A DNA stretch of 64,000 nt from Betaproteobacteria bacterium RIFCSPLOWO2_12_FULL_62_58 (GTDB lineage: Bacteria > Pseudomonadota > Gammaproteobacteria > Burkholderiales > SG8-41), in the NCBI GenBank assembly GCA_001772005.1, contig MERI01000058.1, positions 1-64,000 on the forward strand, written 5' to 3'. A program made the position numbers and the translations under genes. Positions 9,767 through 19,580 of the stretch are shown in pieces; within the stretch, counting starts at the first letter, position 1, and every line of letters starts with the position of its first letter. The notes below the pieces were generated by a model. It had not been told where the DNA came from, made no database searches, and saw only the letters and a program-made list of their open reading frames with translations.

Positions 9767-9780
9767 TTGATTTAACGCAA
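9767..9780. promoter_or_regulatory. FNR/Dnr-like box, possibly bidirectional
   Basis: TTGATTTAACGCAA; plus-strand CATACT 21 nt downstream (towards glgP), minus-strand TTATGTT 21 nt downstream. Confidence 0.6.
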
Positions 9781-9889
9781 ACCGGCTGCGGCTGGAGCGC
9801 GCATACTTAAAAAATGAGGCGGCCGGCCCAAGGTGCTCTGTTTGCAAAGCAGGCCCACCGCATGATGGCCGGATTGAGTTAAATACAAG

Positions 9890-12400
9890 ATGTACTATTT
9901 CCTACCTCGCGCCCTGCCTGAAGGCCTGGAAGCGCTGACGGAACTGGCGCTGGATTTGCGCTGGACCTGGAGCCACGCCAGCGATGCGCTGTGGCGGAAG
10001 CTCAATCCGGAGCTTTGGGAGCGCACTCGCAGTCCATGGGCTATTCTGCAGAACACCTCGCAACAGAGCCTTGAGGCGCTGGCCGGGAATCCAGTTTTCC
10101 AGGAGGAGCTGAAGCGCGTTTTCGAGGAGCGGCAACGCTACCTGAGCGAGCCGGGTTGGTGCGCGCAGGCCTATCGGGATCTCGGCATCAAGACGGTCGC
10201 GTATTTCAGCATGGAGTTCGGTTTGAGCGAGGCGTTTCCTCTTTACGCCGGCGGTCTGGGCATCCTGGCCGGGGACTATCTCAAGACGGCGAGCGACCTC
10301 GGCGTACCGGTGGTCGGCGTGGGATTGCTCTACCAGGAGGGTTACTTTCGCCAAATGCTCGACGCCAGCGGCAGGCAACGGGAAGCTTACCCCTATAACG
10401 ATCCGACCAGTCTGCCGAATCAGCCTGTGATCGGTCCCGCAGGTGCATGGCTGCGGATTGCGTTGGAGCTGCCCGGCCGCACGCTTTATCTTCGGGTATG
10501 GCAGGCGAATGTCGGCCGCGTTCGCCTCTACCTCCTGGATAGCAATGACCTGTTAAATGGCCCGGGCGACCGCGGCATCACCGCCAAGTTGTACGGCGGC
10601 GGGGCTGAGATGCGACTGATGCAGGAGATTGTTTTGGGCATTGGCGGCTGGGCGATGCTCGACAAACTGGGCATCGAGGCCGATGTCTGCCACCTGAACG
10701 AGGGACACGCGGCGCTCGCCGTGGTGGAGCGTGCCCGGCAGTTCATGAAAAGAACGGGCGTATCATTTTGGGAAGCGTGGTGGGCAACTCGCGCCGGCAA
10801 CGTGTTCACCACCCATACCCCGGTGGCGGCGGGCTTTGACGTGTTCTCGCCCGATGCGATCCAGCAGTATTTCCGCAACTATGTCGCGGAACTCGATACC
10901 CCTTTGCGGGATTTTCTGGCGCTCGGCCGCAAAAACCACCTGGATGACGAGGAACCCTTCAACATGGCCTATCTGGCGCTGCGCGGTTGCGCGATGGCCA
11001 ACGGGGTCAGCCGATTGCATGGGGAAGTGAGCCGTCATCTTTTCCACGAACTGTACTCCGGCTGGCCGGAATGGGAAGTGCCGATCAGCTGCGTCACCAA
11101 CGGCATCCACGTCCCTTCCTGGGATTCGCCGTGGGCGGACCGGTTGTGGACCAGCGCCTGCGGCAAGGACCGCTGGCTCGGCACGGTGGAAAACCTCACT
11201 GAAGCCATCCGGGCAATTGACGATGAGACGCTGTGGAGATTTGCCGCAGAGGAGCGCCGCGACCTCGTTCACTATGCGCGCGAGCACCTGGCATGGCAGC
11301 TCGGACAGCGCGGGGAATCCCCGGAACGGGTGAGAGAAGCCGCTCAGGTCCTCGATCCGAATATCCTGACCTTGGGTTTCGCGCGGCGTTTTGCCGAGTA
11401 CAAACGTCCCAATCTCCTGTTGCACGACCCGCAACGCCTGGCGCGTCTGCTGTTGAATCCCGGGTATCCCGTGCAGATCATCATCGCCGGTAAGGCGCAC
11501 CCCGAGGATGAAGAAGGCAAGCGGTTGGTTCAAGCATGGTTCAATTTCGTCAATCGGCCCGAAGTGCGCGCCCGCGCGGTATTCCTGGAAGACTATGACA
11601 TAGCGCTCGCGCAGCAGTTGGTGCAGGGCGTAGACCTCTGGATCAACACGCCCCGCCGGCCATGGGAGGCCTGCGGCACCAGCGGCATGAAAATACTGGT
11701 GAATGGCGGCCTCAACCTGTCTACACTCGATGGCTGGTGGGCCGAGGCCTACAGCCCGGAGGTCGGGTGGGCGATCGACGCGGCGGAACAGCCGGGTCTT
11801 GACCGGGACGCAGCGGACGCCGGCGAGCTCTATCGTCTGCTCGAACAGGAGGCGGTTCCGATGTTCTACGACCGCGACGCCCGGGGAATTCCACGGGCCT
11901 GGGTCAAACGCATGCGCGCCAGCAAGTCAAAACTGGCACCCTCGTTCAGCAGCAACCGCATGCTGCAGGAGTACTTGGATAAGTTCTACCGGCCGGCCGC
12001 GGCGGCGTTCCAACGTCGCAGCGACGGCCAAGGAAAGCTGGCAAAAGAGCTTCGTGCGTGGCAGACGAGACTCGCCGCGAGCTGGCACGAAATTCACTTC
12101 GGCAGATCGCAGGTGGAGCGGCAAGGCGATCGATGGCGCTTTGATGTTCCGGTATATCTGGGGGAAATTTCGCCGGAATGGGTAAAGGTGGAACTTTATG
12201 CCGACCCTGAGCCGGGGCGAGAACCGATACGGCAATCGATGGCGCGCGGCGGCCCTATTCCCGGGGCAATAAACGGGTATGTCTATGGGGCGAGCGTGCC
12301 CGCTTCGCGCCCGGAGTGGCATTTTACGGCCCGCGTCACGGCGTATCATCCGGAGGCATTCACGCCAATCGAATCGGCGCTGATATTGTGGCAGCGGTAA
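9890..12400 (+). CDS. glgP: Alpha-glucan (glycogen/maltodextrin) phosphorylase
   Basis: SMEFGLSEAFPLYAGGLGILAGDYLK...NEGHAA...TRRPWEACGTSGMK-like PRRPWEACGTSGMKILVNGGLNLS. Confidence 0.92.
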   Translation: MYYFLPRALPEGLEALTELALDLRWTWSHASDALWRKLNPELWERTRSPWAILQNTSQQSLEALAGNPVFQEELKRVFEERQRYLSEPGWCAQAYRDLGIKTVAYFSMEFGLSEAFPLYAGGLGILAGDYLKTASDLGVPVVGVGLLYQEGYFRQMLDASGRQREAYPYNDPTSLPNQPVIGPAGAWLRIALELPGRTLYLRVWQANVGRVRLYLLDSNDLLNGPGDRGITAKLYGGGAEMRLMQEIVLGIGGWAMLDKLGIEADVCHLNEGHAALAVVERARQFMKRTGVSFWEAWWATRAGNVFTTHTPVAAGFDVFSPDAIQQYFRNYVAELDTPLRDFLALGRKNHLDDEEPFNMAYLALRGCAMANGVSRLHGEVSRHLFHELYSGWPEWEVPISCVTNGIHVPSWDSPWADRLWTSACGKDRWLGTVENLTEAIRAIDDETLWRFAAEERRDLVHYAREHLAWQLGQRGESPERVREAAQVLDPNILTLGFARRFAEYKRPNLLLHDPQRLARLLLNPGYPVQIIIAGKAHPEDEEGKRLVQAWFNFVNRPEVRARAVFLEDYDIALAQQLVQGVDLWINTPRRPWEACGTSGMKILVNGGLNLSTLDGWWAEAYSPEVGWAIDAAEQPGLDRDAADAGELYRLLEQEAVPMFYDRDARGIPRAWVKRMRASKSKLAPSFSSNRMLQEYLDKFYRPAAAAFQRRSDGQGKLAKELRAWQTRLAASWHEIHFGRSQVERQGDRWRFDVPVYLGEISPEWVKVELYADPEPGREPIRQSMARGGPIPGAINGYVYGASVPASRPEWHFTARVTAYHPEAFTPIESALILWQR

Positions 12401-12403
12401 GCC

Positions 12404-14239
12404 TCACGAGCTCGCGCTCGCCGCGCGCGCGGGCTGCTGGTGCTGCAACACTTTCAGGTCTTCTTCGGTCAGCGTTTCCTTCTGCAACAGCAGCTGCGCG
12501 CCCTGTTCGAGCGCGGCGCGCTTTTCAGTGACGATCGCCGTCGCCTTGTCGAAGGCGTGCTTGACGATGTCGCGCACGGCACAGTCGATCTCGCGTGCGG
12601 TTTCCTCGCTGAATTCGCGTTGGCGCAGTGCCGCGCCCGGGATGTCGAGAAAGGAAGGCCGGTCCGCCTCATAGGCGACGTGGCCGAGCTTTTCCACCAT
12701 GCCGAAGCGGGTGACCATGCTGCGCGCGATATCGGTGACCTTGACCAGATCGTCAGCGGCGCCGGTCGAAAAGTATCCGAACACGGCCTGTTCCGAGGCG
12801 CGTCCGCCCAGCAGCATCGTCAACTTGTTTTCGAGTTCGGCGGGCGTCATCAGGAAGCGGTCTTCGGTCGGACGCTGGATGGTGTAACCGAGCGCGCCGA
12901 CGCCGCGCGGAATGATCGAAATTTTGTGCACCGGATCCATGCCCGGCAGCGACATCGCGACCAGGGCATGCCCCATCTCGTGGTAGGCCACGATCTTGCG
13001 CTCGGTTGGATTGAGGATGCGGCTTTTCTTTTCCAGTCCCGCGATAATGCGCTCGATCGCGCCGGTGAAATCTTCCGGGGCCACCGCCTCCGCACCGCGG
13101 CGTGTGGCAAGCAGCGCCGCCTCATTGACCAGGTTGGCGAGATCGGCGCCGCTGAATCCCGGCGTGAGCGCCGCGATTTGCTCGGCATCGACATCCTCGC
13201 GCAACCGCACCTTCTTGAGGTGCACCCGCAAGATCTGCACGCGGCCTTTCTTGTCCGGGCGATCGACCAATACCTGGCGGTCGAAGCGCCCCGCGCGCAG
13301 CAGGGCCGGGTCGAGGATCTCGGGCCGGTTCGTCGCCGCGAGCAGCACCACGCCCGACGTTGGATCGAAGCCGTCCATCTCGGACAGCAGCTGATTCAGC
13401 GTCTGCTCCTTTTCATCGTGACCGCCGAGTCCGTAGGCGCCGCGCGCCCGCCCCAGCGCATCCAGCTCGTCGATGAAGATGATGCAGGGGGCCTTGGCGC
13501 GCGCCTGTTCGAACAGATCGCGCACGCGCGCCGCGCCGACGCCGACAAACATCTCGACGAACTCCGAGCCGTTGATCGACAGGAACGGTACAGCGGCTTC
13601 GCCGGCCACCGCGCGCGCGAGCAGTGTCTTGCCGGTGCCGGGCGGACCGACCAGCAGCACGCCCTTGGGCACGCGCCCGCCGAGCCGGCTGTAACGCTTC
13701 GGGTCTTTGAGAAAGCCGACGACTTCCATCAATTCTTCCTTGGCTTCGTCGACACCCGCTACGTCCTCAAAGGTGACCTTCGTATCGCTTTCGAGATAGA
13801 CCTTGGCCTTGCTCTTCCCGATCGTGAGAAAGCCGCCGCCGAGCCCCTGTTTTTCGGCGAAGCGGCGCATGAGGTAGAGCCAGATCACGAAGAATGCCGC
13901 CGCCGGCACCACCCACGACAGGATGTCATGCAACAGAGTGCTCTTTACCACGCCGGCGAACTTGACGTTGTACTGTGCGAGATCCCTGGCGAGGTCGGGA
14001 TCGACGCGCACCGCAACGAAGCGGGTGCGGCCGTCGGGCAGCGGCTGTCTGAACGTGCCCTCGACGCGATCGGGCAGGATGCTGATTTCCGCGATCTTGC
14101 CATCCTTGAGATAAGCCTGGAACTCGCTGTAGCCGATCGGCTGCACGGTACGCGCCTGGAGCCACAGGTTTTGTATCCACAGCATCGCGATGATGGTGAC
14201 GATCAGATACCAGATGTTGAACTGTGTCTGTTTTTCCAT
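12404..14239 (-). CDS. ftsH: ATP-dependent zinc metalloprotease FtsH
   Basis: [37 protein letters not shown] zinc motif; N-terminal TM. Confidence 0.95.
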   Translation of the reverse strand: MEKQTQFNIWYLIVTIIAMLWIQNLWLQARTVQPIGYSEFQAYLKDGKIAEISILPDRVEGTFRQPLPDGRTRFVAVRVDPDLARDLAQYNVKFAGVVKSTLLHDILSWVVPAAAFFVIWLYLMRRFAEKQGLGGGFLTIGKSKAKVYLESDTKVTFEDVAGVDEAKEELMEVVGFLKDPKRYSRLGGRVPKGVLLVGPPGTGKTLLARAVAGEAAVPFLSINGSEFVEMFVGVGAARVRDLFEQARAKAPCIIFIDELDALGRARGAYGLGGHDEKEQTLNQLLSEMDGFDPTSGVVLLAATNRPEILDPALLRAGRFDRQVLVDRPDKKGRVQILRVHLKKVRLREDVDAEQIAALTPGFSGADLANLVNEAALLATRRGAEAVAPEDFTGAIERIIAGLEKKSRILNPTERKIVAYHEMGHALVAMSLPGMDPVHKISIIPRGVGALGYTIQRPTEDRFLMTPAELENKLTMLLGGRASEQAVFGYFSTGAADDLVKVTDIARSMVTRFGMVEKLGHVAYEADRPSFLDIPGAALRQREFSEETAREIDCAVRDIVKHAFDKATAIVTEKRAALEQGAQLLLQKETLTEEDLKVLQHQQPARAASASS

Positions 14240-14337
14240 GAGTCATCTCTCGCTATGAAAATGCGCGGCGCCGGCGCTGTAAAAACGTCCGGATGATTTC
14301 ACTTTCTTCCGCGTGGCCACATTGTGTCGAGGTGCCG

Positions 14338-15072
14338 TCAGACCAGCATGCGGGCAAGGCGCTGCGCGTCCCGCGGCGCGTGCCCCGCATCGGTGTTGTC
14401 GAAGTAGATGTGCACATCGCGTCCCTGTGCCAGCCACAACCGGGTGCGTTCAGCCCAGCCGAGGAGTTCCCGCCGGGTGTAGGGCGAGCAGTAGGTAACG
14501 CGGTGCCCGTGCAGCCTCACGTACACGATATCGGTTGTCACCGTATCCCACAGGGGCCAGTCAGCGGAATCAGACTGGCAGGCGGCGAGGCGGTGACGGC
14601 GCAAACAAGCCGCGGTCGATTCGGCAAACCACGACGGATGCCTGAATTCCAAAGTATGCCGGGTCGCCCGCCAGGTATCGAGCAACCGTGCGAACCGCTC
14701 CAGGCGCGGCAGATCGCGCTTCAGGCCGGCCGGCAGCTGCCACAATATCGCGGCGAGCCGTCCGCCCAGCGCTGCACCAGCCTGCTGTTGCCGGACAAAC
14801 GTTTCCAGAGGAACCTCCAGCTTCATGACATGGGTCAGATAGCGGTGGCCCTTGATCGCGAACCGGAAATCGGGCGGCGTTTGTTCCAGCCAGCCGGCAA
14901 AAGTGCTCGGCTTCAGCTGATGATAAAAAGTGGCATTCACCTCGACTGCGCGGAAATGCCGCGCATAATGCGCCAGCCACGCTCTGCGCGGGACACCCGC
15001 GTAAAAATCCGCCCGCCACGCATCGTAAGTCCAGCCGCTGGTGCCGACGTAAGCTTGTCCTTGCATCACCAC
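14338..15072 (-). CDS. DUF72 (YecE-like) family protein
   Basis: AYVGTSGWTYDAWRADFYAGVPRRAWLAHYARHFRAVEVNATFYHQL. Confidence 0.88.
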   Translation of the reverse strand: MVMQGQAYVGTSGWTYDAWRADFYAGVPRRAWLAHYARHFRAVEVNATFYHQLKPSTFAGWLEQTPPDFRFAIKGHRYLTHVMKLEVPLETFVRQQQAGAALGGRLAAILWQLPAGLKRDLPRLERFARLLDTWRATRHTLEFRHPSWFAESTAACLRRHRLAACQSDSADWPLWDTVTTDIVYVRLHGHRVTYCSPYTRRELLGWAERTRLWLAQGRDVHIYFDNTDAGHAPRDAQRLARMLV

Positions 15073-15145
15073 ACGCTCGGCTTTGGGCGTGCCTCCGTGT
15101 CATCCGCAACCCGGCTTCATTTTGCCGGAGCTGTTTGGGGCCGGG

Positions 15146-15159
15146 TTGATCTGCATCAA
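15146..15159 (-). promoter_or_regulatory. FNR-type box upstream of DUF72 gene
   Basis: TTGATCTGCATCAA perfect half sites; part of a ~94-bp cassette repeated at 17846-17940. Confidence 0.8.
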
Positions 15160-15241
15160 TAGGAAGACGCGCGGGATGCGCAAGAACGGCAGGCCGATAT
15201 CCGTGCCAGCGTTTCCACCAGGCGGTCTGCTTCGCGCCGAC

Positions 15242-15883
15242 TTAACTCGCGACCGGTCCGCCGAACGCTGCTTCGAGCTCGGCGCGGAGTTCCGCCTCGC
15301 GCCCGGCGTAGCGCGGCGAGAAATGGAACGGAATGACGACGCGCGCGCCCGCCGCCCGTGCCATCGTGCCGGCCTGGCGCGCGGTGAGGTGCTTCTTCTC
15401 CTGTGCATGGCCGACATCGGCATCAAGGAACACCGACTCGATGAAAAGCAGGTCCGCGCCGCGGACGAGTTCCACAACGCGGCGCAGGTTGTCCTCGTGA
15501 AAGGCGACGTCGGTGACGTAGCAGATCTTCTGCCCCTGCACGAGCTGCAGCGCCTGCGCCTTCAGCTCGCCAAGCATCACCTCGCGCTCGTGAATCACCC
15601 CATGCTCCTTCCACCATGCAAGCACCGGCTCGTCGTCGGGCCGGCCCGCGAGCACCGCGCGCTTCATCTCCTTCAACCACGGCCCGGTCTGCAGGCCCAT
15701 GGCGAGCAGACGGTTCTTCCATACGTTGATGTGCATTCCTTCTTCGATCGCGAAGCCGAGGCACGGCGTGCGGTGGTCGAGCGGCGTGGCACGCACGCGG
15801 AAGCCCTCCTCCTCGAGGAGCACGCCGCCGCTGACGGTCGAATCGGGCAGCGCTTCACGTTCGAACCGCAGCCTGGAGCGCTC
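15242..15883 (-). pseudogene. C-terminal half of RNase Z-like MBL hydrolase lacking the metal-binding N-terminal half
   Basis: ERSRLRFEREALPDSTVSGGVLLEEEGFRVRATPLDHRTPCLGFAIEE...VTDVAFHEDNL...ESVFLDADVGHAQEKKHLTARQAG...FHFSPRY; no HxHxDH motif; open frame begins immediately after the rtcA stop. Confidence 0.65.
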
Positions 15884-16915
15884 TTAGCGGGGTGCGACGG
15901 CGATGCGCGTGAGCGCGCCCTGCGGCGAGGTCGTGAAGCGCACCGGCAGGAATTGCTCGATGAGCCACATCGCCGTTCTGGCGTGGCTGGTGAACTCGCG
16001 CGTGGTGAATGACGATTCCCCGCCGGCGAGCGCCAGATAGACGAGAATCTGGTCCGCTGCGTGCACATCGATCGTTGCATGAGCGGCGAGATCCGCGGCG
16101 AGTTCGCTGCCGACAGCCTCACCAAGCGTCTCCGCACGCACCCCACGCTCGGCGACACGGCCCGCGCCGACCACTGTGTGCTCGAATTGCGCCCACATCA
16201 CTACCGCTCCACCTTGCCCGATGGCTTCCTCGTCCGCAACGATAGCAGTTTCGCACCGGACCGGCACGTCGCGGGGCCCGAGCCGCTTGAGCGCGGCGGC
16301 GCCCATCCGCTCGGCGATATGCATCGGCAGGTGGGCAATGTGCGCCAGACCGCCGATTTGCAGTGATTGTCCCACCGCCTCGAGACAAAGTGGCCGCAGC
16401 CGGCTCGGGTTGAGCGAGACCTCCACCACGCCGCCACCGCGCGGGTAGTAGCCCCGGCGCCGTGTGACAAGGCGCGCGTGGACACCCATGCGCGAGATGA
16501 GCGCCAGCACGACCTCGCGCAGGTAATCGAGCGGCGGCGCGCCGCGAATGTCAGTGCCGCCGGTGACGCGAATCCGGAAGCTTGCCCGCGCCGCAACCAT
16601 GACCGGAAGCAGCGCTTGCAGCACCAATGTGACGCTGCCCGCCGTTCCTACGTCGAAGGCGAATTCGCCGCCGCGCAGGCTGCTCGGCGCGAACACGATC
16701 TCCTGGGAGCGCAACGCGAGCCCATCGACACGAGCGCCGCAAAGCACGGCGACAGCGTGAACCGCTGCGAGATGTTGCGGCGCGAGTCCGGGTTCATCGC
16801 GCTTGGCCCGGATGGCGCGGAACCGGAGAGGAGTACCGGTCAGCGCCGCAAGCGCAACGGCCGTGCGCAGCAGCTGTCCACCGCCTTCGCCATGGGAACC
16901 GTCGATATCCAGCAT
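15884..16915 (-). CDS. rtcA: RNA 3'-terminal phosphate cyclase
   Basis: MLDIDGSHGEGGGQLLRTAVALAALTGTPLRFRAIRAKRDEPGLAPQHL. Confidence 0.93.
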   Translation of the reverse strand: MLDIDGSHGEGGGQLLRTAVALAALTGTPLRFRAIRAKRDEPGLAPQHLAAVHAVAVLCGARVDGLALRSQEIVFAPSSLRGGEFAFDVGTAGSVTLVLQALLPVMVAARASFRIRVTGGTDIRGAPPLDYLREVVLALISRMGVHARLVTRRRGYYPRGGGVVEVSLNPSRLRPLCLEAVGQSLQIGGLAHIAHLPMHIAERMGAAALKRLGPRDVPVRCETAIVADEEAIGQGGAVVMWAQFEHTVVGAGRVAERGVRAETLGEAVGSELAADLAAHATIDVHAADQILVYLALAGGESSFTTREFTSHARTAMWLIEQFLPVRFTTSPQGALTRIAVAPR

Positions 16916-16936
16916 TCGGAATTCCCGGCCGAAGCG

Positions 16937-17785
16937 TCAGGGCCCAAGGGTATAAGCATGCGCGCCTGGCTTGAGCTGAGGCAACTTGCGCGCCGCGTCG
17001 AGCATTACGTGGGCGGCGAACGTCGCCACGTCAAACCGTGCTTCCAGGAGCAGGCTCTGGTGCGCGCCCGCACTGCCCGTGCCGTAGCGCCTGAGCAGGA
17101 CGCCGGAACCCCCGGCCTCGACTGCGGCGAGGTCCGGGACGGGGAACACAAACGTCTCTTCGCCGGCGTAGAGCGGATCTGCGGTAATCGCCCGCTCGAC
17201 ATCGCGGATGCTCGTGCGCTCGTCGAGCTTTACGTAGACGTAGTGCTGTATCCGCCGGTCGACGGTGCGGCGCTCGCAGACGAGAGCCCCTGCCACGCCC
17301 GGAATGGATTCGACGGCGGAATGATGCAGGCTGACCCCGGGGTGAACTCCCGCTTCCGTGTGTCCGCACGGAATCAGCACCTCGAACAGCCGCCGCATGA
17401 GCTGCAGTACGCCCGGATCCCATCCTGCGCCGACGACGGCGGCAACGTGGTGATGCCGCGCCGCCACATCGAGCGCCACGTAGTGTGCCTCCAGCGCGCG
17501 GGCTTCCAGTATTGCGCATTCGACCACCGCTACGCGTTGTTGCAGGATCTCGCGCGCGACACCGAGCACCTGCTCTGCCGGCACGCAGATCAGTGCGGCA
17601 TCGACGTTTTTTAGTTCGCGCAGGTGGCCGGCGACGGCTGTGTGTTCCAGCGGAGGCGACAGCGCAATCGGCTCGCCATGACGCACTACCCCGGCGAGAT
17701 CGAGATCGTGGCAGTCGCGCAGAGCTGTCGCGCAGGCGCGGCCAAGCCGCCCGAACCCGACGACCGCGAGCCGCAGCCGCGTCAT
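16937..17785 (-). CDS. Diaminopimelate dehydrogenase-like NAD(P)-binding oxidoreductase
   Basis: MTRLRLAVVGFGRLGRACATAL...VVGAGWDPGVLQLMRRLFEVLIPCGHTEAGVHPGVSLHHSAVESIPGV. Confidence 0.7.
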   Translation of the reverse strand: MTRLRLAVVGFGRLGRACATALRDCHDLDLAGVVRHGEPIALSPPLEHTAVAGHLRELKNVDAALICVPAEQVLGVAREILQQRVAVVECAILEARALEAHYVALDVAARHHHVAAVVGAGWDPGVLQLMRRLFEVLIPCGHTEAGVHPGVSLHHSAVESIPGVAGALVCERRTVDRRIQHYVYVKLDERTSIRDVERAITADPLYAGEETFVFPVPDLAAVEAGGSGVLLRRYGTGSAGAHQSLLLEARFDVATFAAHVMLDAARKLPQLKPGAHAYTLGP

Positions 17786-17902
17786 GCCTCCAGCCTCCCG
17801 CGGCATGCCGGAACGCCGTGCGTCGCCGCACGCCCGGCTTCCGGTGTGCTTCCATGTAATCTGCAACCCGGCTTCATTCTGCCGGAGCCGTTTGGCGCGG
17901 GC

Positions 17903-17916
17903 TTGATCTGCGTCAA
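17903..17916 (-). promoter_or_regulatory. FNR-type box upstream of DapDH-like gene
   Basis: TTGATCTGCGTCAA; CAGAAT about 22 nt downstream on minus strand. Confidence 0.7.
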
Positions 17917-18046
17917 TATGAAGACGCGCGGAATGCGGATCATTGGAGCAATGTTGGGCGTGATTGCAGCGCCGGCAAGCGCTATCCGGCACGCCGGTCG
18001 CCGCGACGCCGCCAACATGCGATCCAAGCGACAACGAGGAAACGCC

Positions 18047-18358
18047 ATGTCAACCTTTGTGATGGTTACCCGCGTCGACCCCGCCGCATTGCGTTCACCG
18101 CAATCACTCGAGGACCTCGAACGCCAGGTCTCCGAAAGCATCCGCGTGCAGTGCCCGAAAGTGAAATGGCTGGCAAGCTACGCCGTGCTGGGGCCTTATG
18201 ACTACGTCGATATTTTCGATGCGCCCGACATCGAAACGGCGGCCAAGGTGTCGACCTTGGTACGAACCAACGGCCGCGCGCACTCCGAAATCTGGGTCGC
18301 GACCGAGTGGGCGAAATTCAAGCGCATGGTGCACGCCATGCCGAAGGGCCGAAAATAG
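18047..18358 (+). CDS. GYD-domain-like small protein
   Basis: MSTFVMVTRVDPAALRSPQSLEDLERQVSESIRVQCPKVKWLASYAVLGPYDYVDIFDAPDIETAAKVSTLVRTNGRAHSEIWVATEWAKFK. Confidence 0.8.
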   Translation: MSTFVMVTRVDPAALRSPQSLEDLERQVSESIRVQCPKVKWLASYAVLGPYDYVDIFDAPDIETAAKVSTLVRTNGRAHSEIWVATEWAKFKRMVHAMPKGRK

Positions 18359-18412
18359 CGGGAGTGCACCGCTGCGTGCGCCTTTTGACCGGAAAGCCAT
18401 CCGGATGGCGCA

Positions 18413-18898
18413 CTACTCGAAGCGTATGAGATTCTCCGCCACGGCATCCTTGCCGAAGCGTCGGATGAGCGCGTCGATCTCAGCGAGCAGCGTATCGTCC
18501 TCGTCAGGATCAATGGCGCCTTCGCCCACCAGTCGCGCCGTCAGGCCATTCACCATCGCCTGCCGCACGGCACCCAACGTCGGGTTCCTGGGAAGCCGGA
18601 CGCCGGTCATCGCCGTCTCGATGATCCGCGACAGACCTTCGCTCGCTTTGGCGGCGACGAAATCGATGGCGAGCATCTCTTCGCCGTACTCCTCGATAAG
18701 GCTCTCGATTTCGGCCAGCGACGATGTCCGGTCCTGCGGGTGCATTCTCACCTCGGCTGCCCTGCTGCTCTCGTGCAGGGCAGCCCGCACGTCTTCCAAT
18801 GTCGGCGGGTCGTCCCGGTCCGGGTCGTTGACCACCTTGGCGATGAACGCGGACAGTATCGCGCTGACGCGCGTGGCAACGTCGATGGGAGCTCTCAC
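18413..18898 (-). CDS. Hypothetical protein with two internal repeats
   Basis: PTLEDVRAAL...SLAEIESLIEEYGEEMLAIDFV and PTLGAVRQAM...LLAEIDALIRRFGKDAVAENLI. Confidence 0.7.
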   Translation of the reverse strand: MRAPIDVATRVSAILSAFIAKVVNDPDRDDPPTLEDVRAALHESSRAAEVRMHPQDRTSSLAEIESLIEEYGEEMLAIDFVAAKASEGLSRIIETAMTGVRLPRNPTLGAVRQAMVNGLTARLVGEGAIDPDEDDTLLAEIDALIRRFGKDAVAENLIRFE

Positions 18899-18930
18899 GG
18901 CTATGTCTCCTTTCAGTGGGGGTCTGCGTC

Positions 18931-19266
18931 CTAAGGCGTCTTCGCCTGGACGTTGCGGTTACGCGGCGGGCTGGCGCGCTGATCCGACGGTACGCCGGCC
19001 CGATCCGCCGTCACTTGGCAATGGGGTCTCTTGTTGGCGGCGTCGAAATGGTTGCGCCAGTGGAAGGGGCGAAGATTTTCGGGCGTGTCCGGTTCGCCGC
19101 TGGAGATATTCTGGATCTTCCATCCGAATTCGGAATCGTCGTGACCGAACTGGTTGCGCAGCATCCATGCTCCGCAGGCGTCCTGTCGCCAACTGGACGG
19201 ATCGGCTTCGGGTATCACTCTACCGTGTTGCCACACACTATCGACCTGCTCTTGGGTTAGGTTCAT
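18931..19266 (-). CDS. Hypothetical protein downstream of FNR-type promoter
   Basis: MNLTQEQVDSVWQHGRVIPEADPSSWRQDACGAWMLRNQFGHDDSEFGWKIQNIS; in-frame ATG after RBS-like region. Confidence 0.65.
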   Translation of the reverse strand: MNLTQEQVDSVWQHGRVIPEADPSSWRQDACGAWMLRNQFGHDDSEFGWKIQNISSGEPDTPENLRPFHWRNHFDAANKRPHCQVTADRAGVPSDQRASPPRNRNVQAKTP

Positions 19267-19356
19267 GTTCTGAGTTCCCTGGTATGAACGGGCGCTGGTC
19301 GCCTCCTGGACGGGGCTCAAGCAAGATAAACATAATGCAAAATCACGCATCGGACC

Positions 19357-19370
19357 TTGATTTAACGCAA
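19357..19370 (-). promoter_or_regulatory. FNR/Dnr-like box
   Basis: TTGATTTAACGCAA within a ~45-bp conserved block shared with 9767 and 23734; minus-strand TTATGTT at 21-22 nt. Confidence 0.65.
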
Positions 19371-19580
19371 ACCTGCGGCGCGCGGGCAGTGCCGTGCTCC
19401 TGATGACGCATGTCGAGCCGGTCGCGAAGATTGCCGACCGCGCGTCCTGCCTGTGCGGAGGACGCGTTACCTTTACGGGTGATCCGGCAGCAGCGGCCGA
19501 ACATCACCGGTCGCGGCGCTGCGCAACCCGTGGCCTGTTTCCCAACGGCACTGATTGCCCGCCGGAGTAACATAATTCCC

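Noticed and set aside
12440-14296. 618-aa plus-strand ORF
   Set aside because: Shadow of ftsH; no recognisable domain.
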